Assembly (NCBI GenBank): GCA_025618425.1
Contig: CM046850.1
Location: 22,735,907-22,799,906 of the forward strand
Origin: Heliocidaris tuberculata
Taxonomy: Eukaryota; Echinodermata; Echinoidea; Camarodonta; Echinometridae
Reading direction: 5' to 3'
DNA: 64,000 nt
In this document: positions 59,253 to 64,000 of the stretch, one piece after another
Numbering within the stretch: position 1 is the stretch's first letter
Layout of the letters: every line of letters starts with the position of its first letter
Translations under genes and position numbers: made by a program
Notes under the pieces: model-generated
The model's input: the letters and a program-made list of their open reading frames with translations, nothing else
The model's database searches: none
Told to the model about the DNA's origin: nothing

Positions 59253-59333
59253 CTGCTGTTATTCCTGTTGTTGTTACGATAACAACATACGATCACGGCT
59301 ATTAATTATGATAATTATGTTGTTATCAGTATA

Positions 59334-59465
59334 GAGGTATCGTAGCCGAGTGGTTAAAAACACTCGACTGGAAATGCGAGGATCTTGGGTTCGATACCCG
59401 GTACGGCACTTATGCCCTTGAGTAAGTCATTTTTATCTACATTGCTCTTTTATCATACATTAAAT
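59334..59465 (+). mobile_element. tRNA-derived SINE
   Basis: GAGGTATCGTAGCCGAGTGG (A box) and GGGTTCGATACC (B box) of a Ser/Leu-type tRNA head, then GGCACTTATGCCCTTGAG. It belongs to the same head family as 28855-29157. Confidence 0.7.
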
Positions 59466-59482
59466 AAATAGTGTTTGGCATA

Positions 59483-60262
59483 TTAAAGGAGAATGAAACT
59501 CAACAAACATTAGCTGACAGTCATGTGGAAAATCGTCAGCCTGATCAAAATATCTTGAAAATACTCCTATTTGATTACTCAGTAAGGAGAACAATCTCTC
59601 TAAAGTTTGCAGATTCCTTGCTAGATATTATCCTATGGGGGCTGCCATTTTGAAAACTGTGATGTCATAGTAGGACATGTCCATTTACCTGTACACAATG
59701 GATATCATGTTGCATAATGAATAGCTATTGTACAACTAAAGCCACCAATGCAAAATGGCAGCCATCTTGGTACCCCCATTGTCTCGCACAGGGGATATCT
59801 AAGATTTTAGGTCTTTGCCACTTCTTTGAAGAATTGACTAACCTTTGTCTGACTAAACAACAACTGGTGCATGACAAATCCTGCTTAACAAAATCCTGCT
59901 TAACAAAAGAAACAGCTGAACCAAATATCTTGACACAAATTGGTTATATGCAGGGTAAAAGTATCTTCATTTGAATGTACATGGCTACAACAATGGTTTA
60001 TCATGAGAAAATCCAGTGTCATGCATTCCACAGGTGATCATGAGTGTCATTGTAGCTAGTGTACAGGTCAGTGGGTATCTTACAAATAGAACTGATCTGA
60101 CATTACTTTGAAAAGAAAATGGCAGCCCCCATCATGCCCATGGGATAATGTCTAGCAAGAAAACTGCAACTTTTTGAGACACTTTTCTCCTTCTTATATA
60201 ATCAAATAGGAGTAATTTCAAGATATTTGTAATAGGCTGACAATTATGTTTCTTGCCTTTCA
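59483..60262. mobile_element. TTAA-started foldback MITE
   Basis: The left end TTAAAGGAGAATGAAACTC and arm 59500-59660 (GATATTATCC, GGGGCTGCCATTTT) are mirrored at 60115-60262 (AAATGGCAGCCCCC, GGGATAATGTC). The right terminus is eroded (GTTTCTTGCCTTTCA). Interior AT-rich, no ORF. Confidence 0.7.
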
Positions 60263-61175
60263 TACGTGTGCAAGTGTGTTTCTTTTTTCTTTTTCTTTTT
60301 TTTTTTTGTTCTTTTTTTTAATGATTATGAGAAATTGAACCTTTTACACGAAATATCATCGCCACGTCTCCTCATAATTATGTAGAAGTGAGAGAGGGGT
60401 TTGTTCCCTGAGCGGAAAACCCCCAAAGGGGGGAAAAGAAGAAATATTTATGTATTGTGATCCTTTCTTATATGCTTTCTATTTTGAAGCCGATAAGTTG
60501 CGGGTGAGTCAATGTGTTGTTTGCCCTGGGAGCCTCAACCAGTATATACACCGCTGCAGGACCATCTTTATCTTCATGTCCTTACGTAAAGAAATTCATG
60601 TTTATCCGCCAGAACTTTAATTTCAATTTATAGCAATGTCCTGGTAAACTAAGCTGGGGAGCAAAATGAAAATACACATTTCCTCATTTTTCTCATTTTA
60701 CGAGAGAACATTGAAGTACTGTTTTTTTTTGTTTTTGTTTTTGTTTTTTTTTAAATGCTTTATCCACGCCATCGATAAAAAAAAATGTATTTGCTCTGAT
60801 ATGTGATTGAAAATGTCTTTTCATAGCAGTTGGAAAATCAATATAAGCCCGATGATGTAGCTTCCATTGCTTTTTGGCCAACTGAACATTTTGAAGGAAA
60901 TCAGTTATCCTTTTTGGTTATGAACAATCTAGTTGCACCAGTTCAATACACTTCTACCATATCTTCTATGGGTTTTCCCCTTCTAATTTAATAAAGAGAT
61001 TGGTCATGGCGTTTAAAAACTGTATTATCATATTCTTTTACGTCGATAAGTAACTGTAGAGGTATACGGATGGCAATGTTTTGAAATAATAGGACCCAGT
61101 TTGACTGCTTGGTGGCACCCCCCCCCCCCCACCCTCTCATTCCCTCCATTATAATGATGATGATGATAATAATAA
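60263..61175. other. non-coding interval
   Basis: No exon or recognisable element apart from T-rich and C-run low-complexity sequence. If C1q gene 2 extends upstream it is intronic. Confidence 0.35.
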
Positions 61176-61395
61176 TAATAGGGTCTTATTTACACAGGGT
61201 AGCCACATACATCAGTATTAATACTGCCCTTCCTGCGGGCCCTGTAATTATTATTACCCCAGCATTGCCAGGTACCCATTTACACCTGGGTCGAGAGGGA
61301 CAAAATTATGTGGGCAAACACACCTGCTGTAAGCACCGAGCGAGGATCGAACTCGGGACCTGCCGTATGAGGGTTCAAGAGCCTTCAACAATATA
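61176..61395 (-). mobile_element. tRNA-derived SINE, minus strand
   Basis: In reverse it has a B-box GAGTTCGATCC near 61340, an AAATGGGTACCTGG box, CAGGGCCCGCAGGAAGGGCA, GTGGCTACCCTGTGTAAATA and a (TTA)n tail at 61155-61180. The last part equals the tail of the 34783 SINE, though the heads differ. Confidence 0.75.
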
Positions 61396-61979
61396 CCACA
61401 GTGCTATTAATGGCACTCATGCAAGTAAAATCTATAAGCTTAGTAAGTCGCAACTACTTGATTATTGCCCCCCCCCCCTCGCAGTGTTGGCAGTCTGTCT
61501 GTACCTTCCTTCCTTCCTCCACCTTAAGTTTATTTGTCAGACTATCATCTATTTTGAGAAAAATGTTAAATCCTGTTTGTAGTTTAATGGTCATTGTGTT
61601 TCCCTTTCCACATACCATGTTTTTAAAGCTATATGATTATGCAATGTTATTTTTAAAATTACCGATCATGTAAATCATTCCTTTGAAGTTTGAACGCATT
61701 TTCTATGATGTTGTGTTATTCACTGTAACTTGTGCACAATTCAACGTTTTGTTGCGACTAATGTTCTAGCGACTCCCCTAAATATCAGCCTCTTTTAGGC
61801 CATTTACTTCATCCATCGACATTGATGGAGAGAATACAGTTTTCCAGAGGGTAATGGACTTTCTTCTGTCATGGGATATTCCCCCACATATTCCCAGGTG
61901 GCATATCATAAACATGTTTTCGTAACATACGGTTCACGGTATAGTGACATTGCAAAACCGTGTTAAAAAAAGTTGGTAA

Positions 61980-62040
61980 CATTAATAACAGTTGCCCCCC
62001 CCCCCCCCCCCCCCCCCCACTGAGCGACTTTTGGAGGTCT
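61980..62040. repeat. C homopolymer and fragment of hAT-type MITE
   Basis: A C run of about 25 bases is followed by ACTGAGCGACTTTTGGAGG, the internal block of the MITEs at 9701 and 48649. No ends are found, so this is a fragment. Confidence 0.6.
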
Positions 62041-62090
62041 GGCGAGACGAAAAATAAAATTAAAAATATATATATTTATATCATTTTCTT

Positions 62091-62133
62091 GAATAATAAT
62101 AATAATAATAATGGTGAAAACTTATAGAGCGCA
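62091..62133 (-). repeat. SINE-like 3' tail with (ATT)n
   Basis: Reverse reading gives GCGCTCTATAAG followed by (ATT)n. It resembles the GAGCGCTATATAA plus (ATT)n tail of the SINE at 28855-29157. Confidence 0.5.
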
Positions 62134-62417
62134 GATTGATTGATTGATTGATTTTATTTGCCAAGCCTCTAACATACAACAATAAAAGAATATCAAACCA
62201 AAATTATCTAAGCTTGAACAGGATAACCCAAGAAAGCTCGAGAGCTTATTTCCAGTGGGGTCCCCAACATACAAAATTAATTAGTTCAATTTGTATTATT
62301 TACAGACTGAGAAGGAAAAACAAATATTAAGAATAATAAAAATGATGATAACAAAAACATTAATGATATATGTAAAAATGATAATAATAATAACAACAAC
62401 AATAATAATAATAATAA

Positions 62418-62448
<31 letters not shown>

Positions 62449-63360
62449 AAGATGAGGAGGAGGAGGAGGAGGAGGAGCAAAAAGAATAATAAAGAATATG
62501 TTGAATCTCTAAAACGTACAAAAAACAAAAGTATATACAAACTTAGACAGCATGAACCTGGCAGAAAAAAGAAAAGTGTTCTGTCTTCAGGCAATTTCAA
62601 TCATATACCATGTCATTAGCTTCTCTCCTCTGACTCTCAAGTGATAGGTATTCCCTTAATCATGTTAATTTCCTCTTAAAAAGAGCAAAGTTTTCTATTT
62701 CCTTTATATAATTAGGAAGGGTATTCCAATGTTTGATGGCAATGTAATCAAACGAATTTTCAATGCTACCTACTCTTTCTGGTAAGTTAAAGTTGAATCT
62801 GCTATTTCTTGTATCATAATTATGTAAGTCAGTAACAAGATTGAAGTTGGATCGAATATAATGATTTGACCTAGTATGATATATTTTATGCACGTGATGC
62901 AATACGAGTTGTTTTGATCTTTGGTTAACTTCAAGAAAACCAGCTTTAGAAAGTTCGCTGTAGCCAACATGAGTTCTTGGACCAGAATAGTTGATGAATC
63001 TCACCATTTTGTTCTGTATAATTTTCAACTTCTTTTGTTCTAACTTGTTTATGTTACTATACCATACAGGGTTAGCATAGTCAAACAAACATTGAATAAG
63101 AGCAAAACAGAGTATAGCCTTGCTTTTAAATTCAAACAATTTTGATATCTGTACAAAAATTTTAGACGAGAATTTGCTTTTTTTACAACTGATTCTACTA
63201 AAGAAGACTAAAATGAAATTGCGCTAGCCAACTCAATGCCTAAATACTTCACAGATTCTTTTCTCTGAATTACTTGATTATTGTGTGTCACTTTGAATTC
63301 AAATGACTTTTTAGAACTACTTTTAGAACAAAACAAAATGCTTTCTGTTTAGCCCATTGT
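62134..63360 (-). mobile_element. 3' part of a CR1/L2-like non-LTR retrotransposon
   Basis: Minus-strand RT C-terminal region: VTHNNQVIQRKESVKYLGIE (about 63225-63285), then a 159-codon frame (62660-63139) with CALIQCLFDYANPVW, KKLKIIQNKMVRFI and HWNTLPNYIKEIENFALFKR before a stop. A long 3' UTR with (TCC)n and (TTC)n tracts ends in an (AATC)n tail at 62134-62152. The 5' part with the catalytic domain is absent and the frame shifts near 63140. Confidence 0.82.
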
Positions 63361-64000
63361 CTACGTATAATAAACAACAAGTGACAAAAGCCGTGCTCTG
63401 TACTGTCACATGATGAAGGGACGACCCAGTAGACCGGCAGCCCAAGAGACCGACAATGTCGGTCTTGTGAACCCCTACGGACAATTCCACGGTTACTCAC
63501 GTTACAGTTTGAAGAGGTATTGGGTTAAATCTTCAGCTCTTATTATCTTATTACAGGTATCAGCTAATTCAGTTGCAGTTACTACAGTGCATACACATTG
63601 GAGTACCTATGGAACCAAAACCTGAGAAGAACTGTAATTACTGCTAACCCAACTAATGTGTTGATTACTCACGTTACACAATTTGGACAACATGCATAAA
63701 TTTCAGAGGGCTAAAATGAAAAGTTTGCTAATAGGAAGCTTTCTTGAAAAATAATTCTTCCCTTTTCAAAGAACCATGCTAGGAAACCCTCCACTGGGTG
63801 ACAACCGACAATTACTGGACCCATCCCTTTTGAAGATTTCACGGTTGCTAACGTTACATTTTGTCCATGAGATAGCGGCAGATTTAGTTTTATTCTAACT
63901 TGGAGGACTAAGGTTCTTCTTCGTGGTTTTCAATGAAAATGTTTTATTTTTATATAAATCCTGGAAAAACTTTGGATATTTCACCTCTAGCTAAGGAATT
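63361..64000. other. unassigned right edge
   Basis: No exon or repeat is recognised. I specifically looked on the minus strand for a signal-peptide exon ending in phase 0 that could start C1q gene 2 and found none. Confidence 0.35.

Noticed and set aside
62286..62600. Leu/Phe-rich minus-strand frame considered as signal exon of C1q gene 2
   Set aside because: It is made by AAT, AAG and AGG microsatellites in the 3' UTR of a retrotransposon.

Overview
The window looks like nuclear DNA of a marine deuterostome invertebrate, most likely an echinoderm and probably a sea urchin. It is AT-rich, with small intron-split exons, long introns, many microsatellites and a dense load of foldback MITEs and tRNA-derived SINEs. 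Nothing looks bacterial: no operons, ribosome-binding sites, rRNA or CRISPR. The echinoid assignment rests on the repeat types and on the gene families (C1q-domain proteins, LRR genes, Ig-like receptors). It is an inference, not a database result.

Layout. (1) 1-8.4 kb and 19.1-21.2 kb hold a small family of intronless, minus-strand type I membrane proteins with a diverged Ig-like ectodomain. One intact ORF runs off the left edge (1-837). One complete gene lies at 20151-21095, and its tail carries a TxYxxV (ITSM-like) tyrosine motif. Two broken 5'-end copies lie at 7.2-7.6 kb. (2) 25.5-33.1 kb is a complete seven-exon minus-strand gene for a secreted, coiled-coil, short-collagen, C1q-domain protein of 604 aa. 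All splice phases agree. (3) 46.8-58.1 kb holds the last six exons (417 aa) of a paralogous C1q gene. Its signal-peptide exon was not found and may lie beyond 64 kb. A third C1q copy survives only as a broken fragment near 15.6 kb. (4) An intronless, frameshifted plus-strand LRR pseudogene (51.1-53.2 kb) is nested antisense in an intron of the second C1q gene.

Most of the remaining sequence is transposon-derived. It includes four minus- or plus-strand non-LTR retrotransposon fragments (10.3-12.6, 22.2-22.7, 24.15-24.42 and 62.1-63.4 kb). A mariner-type foldback (14.0-15.4 kb) has a transposase relic at its centre. Several MITE families end in TTAA (piggyBac-like). hAT-type MITEs carry long G/C homopolymer tracts, three of them with perfect 8-bp target duplications. 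One foldback with about 290-bp arms (8.6-9.3 kb) carries a hammerhead-ribozyme-like core. SINEs lie near 3.3, 28.9, 34.8, 59.2-59.4 and 61.2 kb.

Functionally, the real genes all look like extracellular recognition or receptor genes (C1q, Ig-like, LRR) in tandem families with relics. That fits a fast-evolving innate-immune neighbourhood, but joint function is inferred from family type alone.
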